NCBI GenBank assembly: GCA_003963365.1
Contig: RXJG01000005.1
Location: 322,811 to 386,810, forward strand
DNA from: Sphingobacteriales bacterium
GTDB taxonomy: Bacteria; Bacteroidota; Bacteroidia; Chitinophagales; Chitinophagaceae
Direction: 5' to 3'
Length of the DNA stretch: 64,000 nucleotides
Position 1 is the stretch's first letter. The number at the start of each line of letters is the position of its first letter. This document shows, in pieces, positions 42,971 to 50,926 of the stretch. Under the pieces are notes generated by a model. It had not been told where the DNA came from. It saw only the letters and a program-made list of their open reading frames with translations, and made no database searches. Position numbers and translations under genes: made by a program.

Positions 42971-43066
42971 TGTGTAGCTTATTACATTATTCTTGCAATT
43001 TCATTAACGGTATTTTTTTGGTTGGGCAGCGATTGTAATTCAACTTTGCATTCTAAATTAATTGAT

Positions 43067-43933
43067 ATGAATAAATTTACGATTGCATTAAGCGGATTAT
43101 TATTAATTACATTTTCTTCCTGCGTAAGTACAAAGAAACTTAAAGCCAAAGAAGCAGAATTAACTGCCCTGCAAACCAAATATGATCAAATCGCCGGGAG
43201 TCTCGCTACCTGTAATGATGATAAAGCCAACCTGAACCGTCAAAAATCCTCTTTGGAAAACGACATCAGCAATCTTAATAAACAACTTGATTACCTGAAA
43301 CAAAATAATACCCAGGCATTAAAACAATTGCAGGATCTTTCTGTCATCAGCGCTTCACAAGCAGAAAGTATTAAAAAATCCATGGAAAATATTGGTGCTA
43401 AAGATGCTTATATCCAAACCCTGCAGCAACAAATGGCCCATAAAGATTCTCTCAACATGGCATTAGTAATGAATTTAAAAGGCGCTGTTGGTAACCTCGA
43501 TGATAAAGACATTAATATTAAAGTAGATAAAGGAGTAGTGTATATTGATATATCCGATAAATTATTATTCAAGAGCGGCAAATACGAAGTAACCAAAGAT
43601 GCAAAAGGAGTGTTGGGTAAGGTTGCAGCGGTGTTAAAAAATCAGCCTGATATTGAATTTATGGTGGAAGGACATACAGATACTGTTGCTTATAAAAATG
43701 GTGTTTTATTGGATAACTGGGATCTGAGTGTAAAAAGAGCCACTTCAGTAGTACGTCTGTTGCAAAATGATTATGGACTTGATCCTGCTAAGATGGCCGC
43801 TGCCGGACGCAGTGAATACAAACCCATTGCCGATAATTCAACCGAAGAAGGAAGGGCCGCTAACCGCCGTACAAGAATCGTTATCCTGCCGCAGTTAGAC
43901 CAGTTCTTTAAATTATTAGAACCAAAAAAATAA
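43067..43933 (+). CDS. OmpA-family lipoprotein with coiled coil
   Basis: A predicted lipoprotein (ITFSSCVS lipobox) of 288 residues. Residues 20-130 form a long coiled coil (KAKEAELTALQTKYDQI and the following asparagine/glutamine/lysine heptads). The C-terminal OmpA domain has VEGHTDTVAY, WDLSVKRATSVVRLL, GRSEYKP and EEGRAANRRTRIVI, the peptidoglycan-binding motif with aspartate and arginine. It should tether the outer membrane to the cell wall. The ATG at 43067 gives the proper lipoprotein start; the longer frame from 43022 does not. A terminator follows. Confidence 0.88.
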   Translation: MNKFTIALSGLLLITFSSCVSTKKLKAKEAELTALQTKYDQIAGSLATCNDDKANLNRQKSSLENDISNLNKQLDYLKQNNTQALKQLQDLSVISASQAESIKKSMENIGAKDAYIQTLQQQMAHKDSLNMALVMNLKGAVGNLDDKDINIKVDKGVVYIDISDKLLFKSGKYEVTKDAKGVLGKVAAVLKNQPDIEFMVEGHTDTVAYKNGVLLDNWDLSVKRATSVVRLLQNDYGLDPAKMAAAGRSEYKPIADNSTEEGRAANRRTRIVILPQLDQFFKLLEPKK

Positions 43934-43944
43934 ACATCACACTG

Positions 43945-43976
43945 AAAGCCTTCCTCACCGGAGGCTTTTTTGTTTT
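43945..43976 (+). terminator. terminator of the OmpA-family gene
   Basis: AAGCCTTCC / GGAGGCTT stem (one bulged T) followed by TTTTTTG and TTTTTT. Confidence 0.7.
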
Positions 43977-44014
43977 TTACCTGGAAGATAAATTCAAACT
44001 ATCTTTCCTTAAAT

Positions 44015-44854
44015 ATGAATAGCAGAATGACCGCTTACTTAAATGACCGGTTTATTGATAATAGTGAACTAACACTCCATGTGTCAGATCTGTCCATGCA
44101 AAGAGGTTATGCCATCTTTGATTTTTTAAGAACAATCAAAAATGTTCCGCTTTTTTTCGATGATCATTTAGACCGTTTCTATCATTCTGCCAAAGCCATG
44201 CATTTACCCGTACAACAAAACCGGGAACAATTAACCAGCATCATTCATCAATTAATTGAACAAAATGATTTGCCTGAAGCTGGTATCCGCATCATGCTTA
44301 CCGGTGGTTATTCGGCCGATAGTTATAATCCTGCTCAACCGAATTTAATCATCACCTGTAACCCGGTAAAAACTTCAACAAAAGAAGATTTTGAAAAAGG
44401 ATATTCTATCATCACTTATGAACATCAACGGGAATTACCATATATCAAAAGCATCAGCTATCTCACTGCTGTATGGCTGCAACCTTTATTGAGAGAAAAG
44501 AAAGTAAATGATGTACTGTACTACAACCGGCAAAGCATTACCGAATTTCCCCGCTGCAATGTGTTTGTGGTAACTAATGATGGTAAACTGGTAACACCGG
44601 TACACCATATGCTCAAAGGCATTACCCGCAAACAAGTATTGGAATTAGCTGCTGCCTTTATGCCGGTTGAAGAAAGAGATATTACTGTTGATGAACTGAT
44701 GAGTGCTGCTGAAGTTTTTTTAACCGCTACTACCAAAAAGATCATTCCGGTATTAAAGATTAATGATACCATTATCAGCAGCGGAAAGCCTGGCCCCGTT
44801 ACTACAAAACTTTATGAACAATTTCTTGCATTGGAACAGTCGCTTATCTCGTGA
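44015..44854 (+). CDS. class IV aminotransferase (PLP fold type IV)
   Basis: The 279-residue enzyme has the branched-chain/D-amino-acid aminotransferase fold. LSMQRGYAIFDFLRT matches the substrate-recognition start (RGDxxFD-like), PYIKSISYLTAVWLQP carries the PLP-binding lysine, and ITEFPRCNVFVVTNDGKLVTP with MLKGITRKQVLELA are the family's E-x-N-hF and GITR motifs. The N-terminal ATG at 44015 follows from sequence context; 44027 is also possible. D-alanine, branched-chain or 4-amino-4-deoxychorismate specificity cannot be told. It overlaps the convergent M20 peptidase gene by 11 bases. Confidence 0.83.
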   Translation: MNSRMTAYLNDRFIDNSELTLHVSDLSMQRGYAIFDFLRTIKNVPLFFDDHLDRFYHSAKAMHLPVQQNREQLTSIIHQLIEQNDLPEAGIRIMLTGGYSADSYNPAQPNLIITCNPVKTSTKEDFEKGYSIITYEHQRELPYIKSISYLTAVWLQPLLREKKVNDVLYYNRQSITEFPRCNVFVVTNDGKLVTPVHHMLKGITRKQVLELAAAFMPVEERDITVDELMSAAEVFLTATTKKIIPVLKINDTIISSGKPGPVTTKLYEQFLALEQSLIS

Positions 44855-46130
44855 GCCGATAGATCAGCAAGGCATTTCTTTTGATCAGTTTGGGAAACTC
44901 ATTCAGGTTAATCGTTTCACCCGGTGCATGTGCTCCTTTTCCGGAAGCACCTAATCCGTCCAAACAATCAAGGTATTTAGCGATATAAGAAATATCACCG
45001 GCACCTCTTGCCCCGGGATTACCAGCGGCTACTTCACCAAAACCCAATGCTATACTTACTTCATTTACTGTTTTAACCAATGCTTCGTTACCCGCAGTGG
45101 GCGGCATAGATGGAATACCATCTTTAAAACTGATAACCGCTTTTGTTCCCGCTAAGTTTTGTGCCGTTATCTGCCGCATCACTTCTCTTGCTTTTTCTTT
45201 TTGTTCTTCAGTTAAGAACCGCAGATCACCGATCACTACTGTTTTGGGAGAAATAATATTTGTTTTACCAGCCGCTTCTCCCTTTTGTGTTTTATCATTA
45301 TAACTAACCTCCGATCCGCCAATAAATAAACCGGGATTAAAAGTGAGGTATTCTTCGCCACTCAATTTTTCCCTGAAACTATTGACGATCCTCGATGCTT
45401 CATAAATAGCACCATAACCATTATCACCAAATACGGTTGAGGAATGTCCTTGTTTACCTTCCACTTCTAACTGCCAGCCACTGGCGCCACGCCGGGCAGT
45501 AGCTACAATACCCATTCCCATAGCAGATTCATAAGCCAATGCTATATCATGCTGCTTGGCTCTTTCAATAAAATCACCCCGGCTTACTGATTTTGGATCA
45601 CCGGCATTTTCTTCATCACCCGTCATATAAACAGTAATCGTTGTTTCATCCAACAACTTTTGTTCATTTAATGCTTTTAGTGCAGCAATAATTACCACGT
45701 CACCGCCTTTCATATCATTTACTCCCTGCCCGGTGGCAGTGCTGTCATCTAACTGGTGATAGGGATTGGCCGGCATGAACGGTTCAAACACGGTATCCAA
45801 ATGACCAATCAAAAACAATTTCTTTCCTTTCTTTCCTTTACGGTATGCTACCAAATGACCCGCTCTTTTTAATGAATCCGGCAAACTCACCCATTCCACC
45901 GTAAAACCTAAAGTCGCTAATTCCTTACTGAACAATTCACCCACTTGTTTTACACCGGTAATATTGAAACTGCCGCTGTTAATGTTCACGGCCTCTTTTA
46001 ATAAGTTGAATGCATACGTGGTATTAGCATCCACCGACTTCAAAATCTTTTGTTCTGTTTTAGAAAGTGTTTGTGTGTTGGCGGTAAGGCTGATAACAGA
46101 AAAGAACAGGAAATAAACAATCTTTCTCAT
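44844..46130 (-). CDS. exported M20-family metallopeptidase (carboxypeptidase G2-like)
   Basis: A signal peptide (KIVYFLFFSVISLTANTQ) is followed by the M20 zinc peptidase fold. IGHLDTVF gives a zinc histidine and aspartate, GVNDMKGGDVV the bridging aspartate, and MTGDEENAGDPKS the catalytic and metal glutamates. GDISYIA supplies a further zinc-site aspartate, and GAHAPGETINL the last zinc histidine. A dimerisation domain around KQGHSS lies in the middle. The order fits the carboxypeptidase G2/M20A group, which removes C-terminal glutamate or other residues from peptides. It acts in the periplasm; the substrate is unknown. Confidence 0.87.
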   Translation of the reverse strand: MRKIVYFLFFSVISLTANTQTLSKTEQKILKSVDANTTYAFNLLKEAVNINSGSFNITGVKQVGELFSKELATLGFTVEWVSLPDSLKRAGHLVAYRKGKKGKKLFLIGHLDTVFEPFMPANPYHQLDDSTATGQGVNDMKGGDVVIIAALKALNEQKLLDETTITVYMTGDEENAGDPKSVSRGDFIERAKQHDIALAYESAMGMGIVATARRGASGWQLEVEGKQGHSSTVFGDNGYGAIYEASRIVNSFREKLSGEEYLTFNPGLFIGGSEVSYNDKTQKGEAAGKTNIISPKTVVIGDLRFLTEEQKEKAREVMRQITAQNLAGTKAVISFKDGIPSMPPTAGNEALVKTVNEVSIALGFGEVAAGNPGARGAGDISYIAKYLDCLDGLGASGKGAHAPGETINLNEFPKLIKRNALLIYRLTR

Positions 46131-46373
46131 GCAAATAAATTAGAAAGGGAAGTTACTGATAGTGCAGAATAAATCATCCTCTTTACTAAATTGTTATTTT
46201 TAAATACCGGTTTGCAATAAATGCTGTACAAACAATACTGTGTTAAATATATTTTGTACCTATCCTATCATTACTTACCTTTCTTATCCCGGAAGCACCG
46301 CCTTAATTCGCCCCGCTTTATTTCTGCCTTCTGATAACGATTCATTTTATTCATTCACTCTAAATCAATTTTC

Positions 46374-46907
46374 ATGAGAACAAATTTTTTAGGACTGTTA
46401 TTGTTATGTTTTATCCTTGCCTGTAACAGCAACACGGAAAAAAAAGAAACAGCCACTGCTCCTGCTGCCGAAAAATCAGCCGTTGATCTCCCGTATAAAG
46501 CTTCCTATGCTGCAGACTGGACACAAGATGTTTCAGATGCAGATTTGAAAATGGTATTACAATCCTACAAGGATTGGGAAAATAATAATATACCCGGTTT
46601 GCGGAGTGCTTTTGGCGATTCATTGGAAGTAGATATGGCTGATGGTACTCACGTTAAAGGCAAATCGGATGCTATTGTAAAAACATTTGTTACTTACCGG
46701 GATAGCCTCACCAGTTCTAAAATAAATATGGGCTCCTGGGCAAAATTATATTCACCTGAAAAAAAAGAAGGGTACGTTGTAACCTGGTACGATCAGTATG
46801 ATACGTTTAAATCAGGTAAAGTAGACTCTGCTACCTATCATGATATTAACCAGGTAAAAAATGGTAAGATCACCTGGTATGCGCAATATAAACGACCCAA
46901 GAAATAA
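46374..46907 (+). CDS. SnoaL-like/NTF2-fold lipoprotein
   Basis: A predicted lipoprotein (FILACNS) of 177 residues. After a low-complexity alanine/lysine linker, residues 50-177 form a single NTF2-like domain: VLQSYKDWENNNIPGLRSAFGDSLEVDM then GTHVKGKSDAIVKTFVTYRDS and VVTWYDQYDTFKSGKVDSATYHDINQVKNGKI split over strands. This fold usually binds small hydrophobic ligands; no catalytic residue can be named. It is monocistronic with a strong terminator. Confidence 0.65.
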   Translation: MRTNFLGLLLLCFILACNSNTEKKETATAPAAEKSAVDLPYKASYAADWTQDVSDADLKMVLQSYKDWENNNIPGLRSAFGDSLEVDMADGTHVKGKSDAIVKTFVTYRDSLTSSKINMGSWAKLYSPEKKEGYVVTWYDQYDTFKSGKVDSATYHDINQVKNGKITWYAQYKRPKK

Positions 46908-46913
46908 CTTATA

Positions 46914-46941
46914 AAAGCCCCGCTTTTAGCGGGGTTTTTTA
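46914..46941 (+). terminator. Rho-independent terminator
   Basis: AAAAGCCCCGC and GCGGGGTTTT pair around TTTTA and are followed by a T run. Confidence 0.85.
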
Positions 46942-47096
46942 TTAAATCAAAAATTTATCAAGCCTTAATTCACAAACTGAAAATAAAACTGCCCATCAAT
47001 AGAATGCACATTTCCGGGATTATCTGAATAAACAACAGGTATTTCATCCGGCAAATTTTATAATCATAATCTTTATTAATGATAAATCGGATTGCT

Positions 47097-47120
47097 GTCA
47101 TCCTGAACTTGCAGAAGGAT
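47097..47120. repeat. GTCATCCTG-CTTG-GAAGGAT mini-repeat, copy 1
   Basis: This 24-base string matches a second copy at 50827-50850 in 21 of 24 positions, in the same orientation. Similar GTCATCCTGA...AAGGAT strings are, from memory, scattered between genes of many Bacteroidota. Confidence 0.6.
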
Positions 47121-47145
47121 GGTTGAAAGATTATTAAAAGTTATG

Positions 47146-47445
47146 TCACCGATGCCTTGTTACTGTTTTAAAATCGCTTGATATAGCCGCCGTCATTTTA
47201 CCGGTAGTATCAATTTTTTCATTCTTCATGCGTACATCAAATTCACAGATATAAGCCTGGTTCTGCTTGTCGGGATAATAGGTTACACCCTTTACCTCTA
47301 CCGTAGTGCCGGGTTGTGTGTTATGATGAAGATAATCTGTCATTGCTTCTTTTAAGCGGTCTTCCAGGTCTTTACCTGTTAATGGTTTGGGTTTGCAGGC
47401 AATGCCTACCAGCAATAGCAGCAGCAGTGTATAACAGTATTTCAT
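47146..47445 (-). CDS. small lipoprotein of unknown function
   Basis: A predicted lipoprotein with a strong signal (YTLLLLLLVGIAC lipobox) and a mature part of about 83 residues. One alpha helix (LEDRLKEAMTDYLHH) precedes three to four beta strands (TTVEVKGVTYYPDKQNQAYICEF and the following strand, split here). The fold resembles a small cystatin/NTF2-like sheet, but I recognise no family. It lies between the aldose epimerase gene, 62 bases upstream on the same strand, and a convergent lipoprotein gene. Confidence 0.55.
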   Translation of the reverse strand: MKYCYTLLLLLLVGIACKPKPLTGKDLEDRLKEAMTDYLHHNTQPGTTVEVKGVTYYPDKQNQAYICEFDVRMKNEKIDTTGKMTAAISSDFKTVTRHR

Positions 47446-47507
47446 ATCCTTTTTTGTAAATATAAAAACTTAACGGTAATTCCATCGCCGCATATACCGG
47501 CTACTAA

Positions 47508-48374
47508 TTAAAAACATTGCACATGCCATGTTTTTGAGAAGAAGGCACCGGGTGCTAACTGGTTAATCCCTTCCTTTTCGTTTAACTGCTGGTTATGATG
47601 TATACCGTCAGCAATACCACACCATGGTTCAAGGCACACAAAGGGTGCATCCCTGGCCGCCCATATTCCGAAGAAGGGAAAATCGTCAAAATAAAAATGA
47701 AGCCCATGCTTATTTTTATCGCTGGCTAATGTTATACAATTACTTTTTAATTGTTTCAGCACAATAGCATCTTCATAAAACAAAGAGGGTTGCAGCATAA
47801 GCCGGTTACCGTTGATAGCAACAGTTTCAGCAGTAGCAGCAATTAAACCGTTTAGCAGTTTCCAGCGTTGCAGCTCCTCTGCCTTATTAAACTCAAGATA
47901 ATAATCGCTGTAAATAAGCTCATTCACCAGCGGCACTGCAAATGCCGGGTGAGCACCTATTGAAAACAGTAATACTTCATCAGCAGGATTATATACTTCA
48001 TAAGAGCAATAAATACTGTTGTCCTTTAACCGGTAATGCAGCTTTAATACAAAGGCAAAAGGATAAACTTTTTTTGTTTCATCATCATCCCGCAGCGTAA
48101 ACACAGCTTCGGTTTCGGTTGCCTGTTCAACAGTAAACTCTTTATCTCTTGCAAAACCATGACGGGGCAGTTGGTAGCGTTGACCTTTGTATACATAAGT
48201 ATCATCTATTAAACCTCCTACTACAGGAAACAATACGGGACTATACTTGCCCCAGTACCTTGCATCACCACTCCACATATAATTAATACCTGTATGCTGG
48301 TGAATGAGTTGCTGCAGTTCGGCACCTTTAGTGGCTATGGTTGCAGTAAGCGTTTCATTTTTAAGTGTGATCAT
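47508..48374 (-). CDS. aldose 1-epimerase family protein (LacX-like)
   Basis: A mutarotase-superfamily protein of 288 residues. ATKGAELQQLIHQHTGINYMW is the N-terminal strand pair, LPRHGFARDKEF carries the first catalytic-region histidine, and FSIGAHPAFAVPL the second histidine motif. VCLEPWCGIADG holds the catalytic glutamate of the LacX/YeaD branch. It interconverts anomers of a hexose or hexose-6-phosphate. It is not linked to other sugar genes except, loosely, a DeoR/MFS group 1.3 kb away on the other strand. Confidence 0.83.
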   Translation of the reverse strand: MITLKNETLTATIATKGAELQQLIHQHTGINYMWSGDARYWGKYSPVLFPVVGGLIDDTYVYKGQRYQLPRHGFARDKEFTVEQATETEAVFTLRDDDETKKVYPFAFVLKLHYRLKDNSIYCSYEVYNPADEVLLFSIGAHPAFAVPLVNELIYSDYYLEFNKAEELQRWKLLNGLIAATAETVAINGNRLMLQPSLFYEDAIVLKQLKSNCITLASDKNKHGLHFYFDDFPFFGIWAARDAPFVCLEPWCGIADGIHHNQQLNEKEGINQLAPGAFFSKTWHVQCF

Positions 48375-48481
48375 AAAATGAAATTACTGTTTTATTCGGT
48401 CAGTCATTTGTTGAATGAACCCGGGTTTTATTGCCATTCCGTGTTCTGAAAATTTGTTTTAAACAACACTACCTTTATTAA

Positions 48482-48892
48482 ATGGCCGATGTACACGATA
48501 AAGCCACCCGCAGTTATAATATGTCGCAGATACGCGGCAGCAATACCCAACCCGAAATGCTGGTGCGGAAGTTTTTGCATGCACAGGGTTTTCGTTATTC
48601 ACTTCATAATAAAAAATTACCCGGCAAACCGGATATTGTTCTGAACAAATACAAAACGGTCATCTTTATTCATGGATGTTTCTGGCATGGGCATGCCAAC
48701 TGCAAATACTTTGTTGTACCTAAAACAAGAACGCAATGGTGGACTAATAAAATAAATACCAACAAAACCAACGATGATAAAGCCATTAAAGCATTAAGAA
48801 AAGAAGGATGGAAAGTAATCACCATCTGGGAGTGTAAGCTGAAGAAAGACAAATTATCGAAGACACTGGAATCGCTTTTAAAGAAATTGTAA
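48482..48892 (+). CDS. vsr: very-short-patch-repair (Vsr) DNA mismatch endonuclease
   Basis: Vsr nicks DNA at T:G mismatches left by deamination of 5-methylcytosine. The 136-residue protein has the family layout: SYNMSQIRGSNTQPEMLVRK at the start, LPGKPDIVL with the catalytic Asp51, and FIHGCFWHGHANC with the histidine and zinc-binding cysteines. WWTNKINTNKTND follows, and WECKL is the C-terminal zinc cysteine motif. All catalytic and zinc residues seem present. Vsr normally accompanies a C5 cytosine methylase; the nearest one is 3.9 kb downstream on the same strand, with a sugar-type gene set between. Confidence 0.88.
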   Translation: MADVHDKATRSYNMSQIRGSNTQPEMLVRKFLHAQGFRYSLHNKKLPGKPDIVLNKYKTVIFIHGCFWHGHANCKYFVVPKTRTQWWTNKINTNKTNDDKAIKALRKEGWKVITIWECKLKKDKLSKTLESLLKKL

Positions 48893-48925
48893 ATTCATTT
48901 CCTCTTTCAGATTAATCCTTAGCGT

Positions 48926-49444
48926 ATGACAAATGCAAACCAATCATTAATACTCTCCGATGAACTCGTGATGAGTAAAATTTATTTCATCAGGGGCCAA
49001 AAAGTAATGCTTGATAAAGACCTTGCCCAACTTTATAGAGTAACTACAGGTAATCTTAATCTTGCTGTCAAAAGAAATATTGAGAGATTTCCCGAAGATT
49101 TTATGTTTCAGCTTTCTGATGAAGAGTTCAAAGATTTGATATTGCAATCTGCAACATCAAACAAAAGCAATCGGGGTGGCACCCGAAAAAACCCTTTTGT
49201 CTTTACCGAACAGGGTGTTGCTATGCTCTCTTCAGTGCTACACAGCGAGACTGCCATTCATGTTAATATCCAAATCATAAGGGTGTTTACCAAAATGCGA
49301 CAGCTAATGCTCACCCATAAAGACATTTTACTCCAACTGGAAAAGATAGAAAAGAGATTAGCCGAACATGATGAAAGCATAATCCTCATCTTTAAATACC
49401 TCAAACAACTGCTAAACCCACCCGTTCCGCCCGCAACAGGATAG
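48926..49444 (+). CDS. ORF6N-domain DNA-binding protein
   Basis: The N-terminal ORF6N domain is clear: SKIYFIRGQKVMLDKDLAQLY, VTTGNLNLAVKRNIERFPEDF, FQLSDEEFKDL and FVFTEQGVAMLSSVLHSETA. It is followed by a coiled coil (ILLQLEKIEKRLAEHDESII). ORF6N proteins derive from phage antirepressors, and free-standing copies are common in Bacteroidota genomic islands. The C-terminus has a proline-rich end. It lies 33 bases after vsr, so the two may form one cassette acquired by transfer. Confidence 0.82.
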   Translation: MTNANQSLILSDELVMSKIYFIRGQKVMLDKDLAQLYRVTTGNLNLAVKRNIERFPEDFMFQLSDEEFKDLILQSATSNKSNRGGTRKNPFVFTEQGVAMLSSVLHSETAIHVNIQIIRVFTKMRQLMLTHKDILLQLEKIEKRLAEHDESIILIFKYLKQLLNPPVPPATG

Positions 49445-49521
49445 GATTCCGGCGGAAAAATGAAAGGGAATAATCCCCTTTTCTCAAAAAACTTCCTTTT
49501 TTTTACTGTTAACTCCGTATT

Positions 49522-49537
49522 AATTTATGCAATATTT
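49522..49537 (+). promoter_or_regulatory. operator-like inverted repeat, left arm
   Basis: AATTTATGCAATATTT, the exact reverse complement of the 16 bases at 49639-49654. It lies 155 bases upstream of the DeoR regulator start. Interpreted as one of two binding sites; the protein that binds is inferred, not shown. Confidence 0.5.
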
Positions 49538-49638
49538 ACCCTTATTAATAAAATGTAAGTAGCTAATAATCAACATATTTTTTATGATACGATTACAAAA
49601 TGTCCGATTCAGGCTGCAAACTACTGCAGGTAAACCCC

Positions 49639-49654
49639 AAATATTGCATAAATT
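49639..49654 (+). promoter_or_regulatory. operator-like inverted repeat, right arm
   Basis: AAATATTGCATAAATT, the inverted copy of 49522-49537. It overlaps the TAAATTTG -7 box of the deoR-type gene, the expected place for autorepression. Confidence 0.55.
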
Positions 49655-49656
49655 TG
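49649..49656 (+). promoter_or_regulatory. TAnnTTTG -7 box of the DeoR-family gene
   Basis: TAAATTTG ends 20 bases before the ATG at 49677. No good TTG element is seen upstream. Confidence 0.55.
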
Positions 49657-49676
49657 CATCCTAATTGCTCAGCAAT

Positions 49677-50423
49677 ATGTACAAAGGCGAGAGACAGGAA
49701 CAAATATTAAAATGGTTACAAAAAGACCAACGTGTTTCTTTATCCGCCCTGAGCAAAGAACTCAGCGTTTCGGAAGACACCATCCGCAGGGATATTAAAG
49801 AAATGTCTGTCCGCAAATTGTTGAAAGAAGTAAGAGGAGGTGCCGTACCGCATGCACCCGGGCCGCTGGATATTAAAGACCGGATGAATTTTGCGGGAAA
49901 GCAAAAACAGGAGATGGCCAAAAAAGCCATCAAACTAATTAAAAAAGGAAATGTGCTGATACTCGATGGTGGTACTTCCACCATGGCCGTAGCCAGCCTG
50001 CTTCCGAAAGATCTTAACTTAACGGTGATCACTAACAGTTTCCCCGTGGTGAATGTGCTGGATGACCGTCCCGATGTAGAAGTGCTTTTTGCAGGCGGAC
50101 GTTTATTCAGAGAATCATTTATCACTTCGGGACACGATACGATAAACTTTTATAAAAGCACCCGGGCCGACATTTGTTTCCTCGGTGTATGCAGTATTCA
50201 CCTGGAACTTGGGATAACCGGGCACCATTATGAAGAAGCTGCTGTAAAAAAAGCCATGATTGAATCTTCGGCGCAGGTAGTTGCGCTGGCCACTCCGGAA
50301 AAAATAAATACGGCCGAAGCATTTCACATATGCCCGATCACCAGTTTAAGCGGACTGATCACACCTTCTCCCGATCTCGGATTGCTGCAGCCTTACAAAC
50401 AGGCAGGCATCAACGTTATATAA
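49677..50423 (+). CDS. DeoR/GlpR-family transcriptional regulator
   Basis: The 248-residue protein has the N-terminal helix-turn-helix (RQEQILKWLQKDQRVSLSAL, then LSVSEDTIRRDIKEM) and the DeoR effector domain with LDGGTSTMAVASLLP, LTVITNSFPVVNVL, EVLFAGGRL and CFLGVCSIHLELGITGH. DeoR sensors bind phosphorylated sugars or sugar acids. I chose the ATG at 49677 because the TTG at 49665 is too close to the predicted transcription start. The next genes (50.47-52.59 kb) are in the same direction and probably its regulon. The 16-bp inverted repeats suggest self-regulation. Confidence 0.85.
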   Translation: MYKGERQEQILKWLQKDQRVSLSALSKELSVSEDTIRRDIKEMSVRKLLKEVRGGAVPHAPGPLDIKDRMNFAGKQKQEMAKKAIKLIKKGNVLILDGGTSTMAVASLLPKDLNLTVITNSFPVVNVLDDRPDVEVLFAGGRLFRESFITSGHDTINFYKSTRADICFLGVCSIHLELGITGHHYEEAAVKKAMIESSAQVVALATPEKINTAEAFHICPITSLSGLITPSPDLGLLQPYKQAGINVI

Positions 50424-50466
50424 ACTGCTTTAAAGAAAAGCTTTTAAAATTTTAAATACCCGTATT

Positions 50467-50760
50467 ATGAGTAAAGTAACAAGTGCAGGGGTTATTGAAT
50501 GCGGTATAAATAATGAAACCACCATCAGTGACCGTATTGGAAACACACAAGGTTTAGCATTAAAGAAAGTGCTGGTAAAAAACAGGGCCAGTATTGCCGC
50601 CGCACAACAATTATACCCCATGGCAGAATTAGTAGATAATACTGCCGCTATTATACAGGACGATACCATTGAATTAGTACTGGTAGCCGATCCGCAGAAA
50701 GAAGATAAAGATCTGATAAGCCAGGTAATGCAAAGCGGCAAACACGTACGCATCATCTGA
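50467..50760 (+). CDS. small protein resembling half of a Gfo/Idh/MocA nucleotide-binding domain
   Basis: A 97-residue protein. LALKKVLVKNRASIAAAQQLYP, then VDNTAAIIQDDTIELVLVADP and LISQVMQSGKHVRII follow the second half of the Rossmann domain of Gfo/Idh/MocA oxidoreductases (aspartate-linked strand, pvDaVvIxTP and AGKHVxxEKP). The glycine-rich GxGxxG loop is missing at the start, and the EKP lysine and whole catalytic domain are absent at the end. It is intact as an open frame, so it may be a ligand-binding or regulatory remnant. It lies 43 bases after the DeoR gene. Confidence 0.6.
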   Translation: MSKVTSAGVIECGINNETTISDRIGNTQGLALKKVLVKNRASIAAAQQLYPMAELVDNTAAIIQDDTIELVLVADPQKEDKDLISQVMQSGKHVRII

Positions 50761-50793
50761 TCTCTTACCATTTGCTATAAGTAAACATTAGTG

Positions 50794-50826
50794 CTCTTTG
50801 TGAATCCTTTGTGCCCTTTATGGTTT
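50794..50826. repeat. CTTTGTG / CTTTGTGCCC mini-repeat
   Basis: A chain of near-repeated words (CTTTGTGAATC, CTTTGTGCCC, CTTTATGG). I recall very similar strings in the spacers of many Bacteroidota genomes. No function known. Confidence 0.45.
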
Positions 50827-50850
50827 GTCATCCTGCCCTTGCCGAAGGAT
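50827..50850. repeat. GTCATCCTG-CTTG-GAAGGAT mini-repeat, copy 2
   Basis: Second copy of the 24-base element at 47097-47120, 21 of 24 positions identical, same orientation, and here abutting the CTTTGTG repeat. Confidence 0.6.
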
Positions 50851-50926
50851 AACCACAGGGTTCACCGGGGAAACTTTTTATTTATTAACCTGAAAAACAA
50901 AACCTGTGTCAGCAGAAACAAACAAT

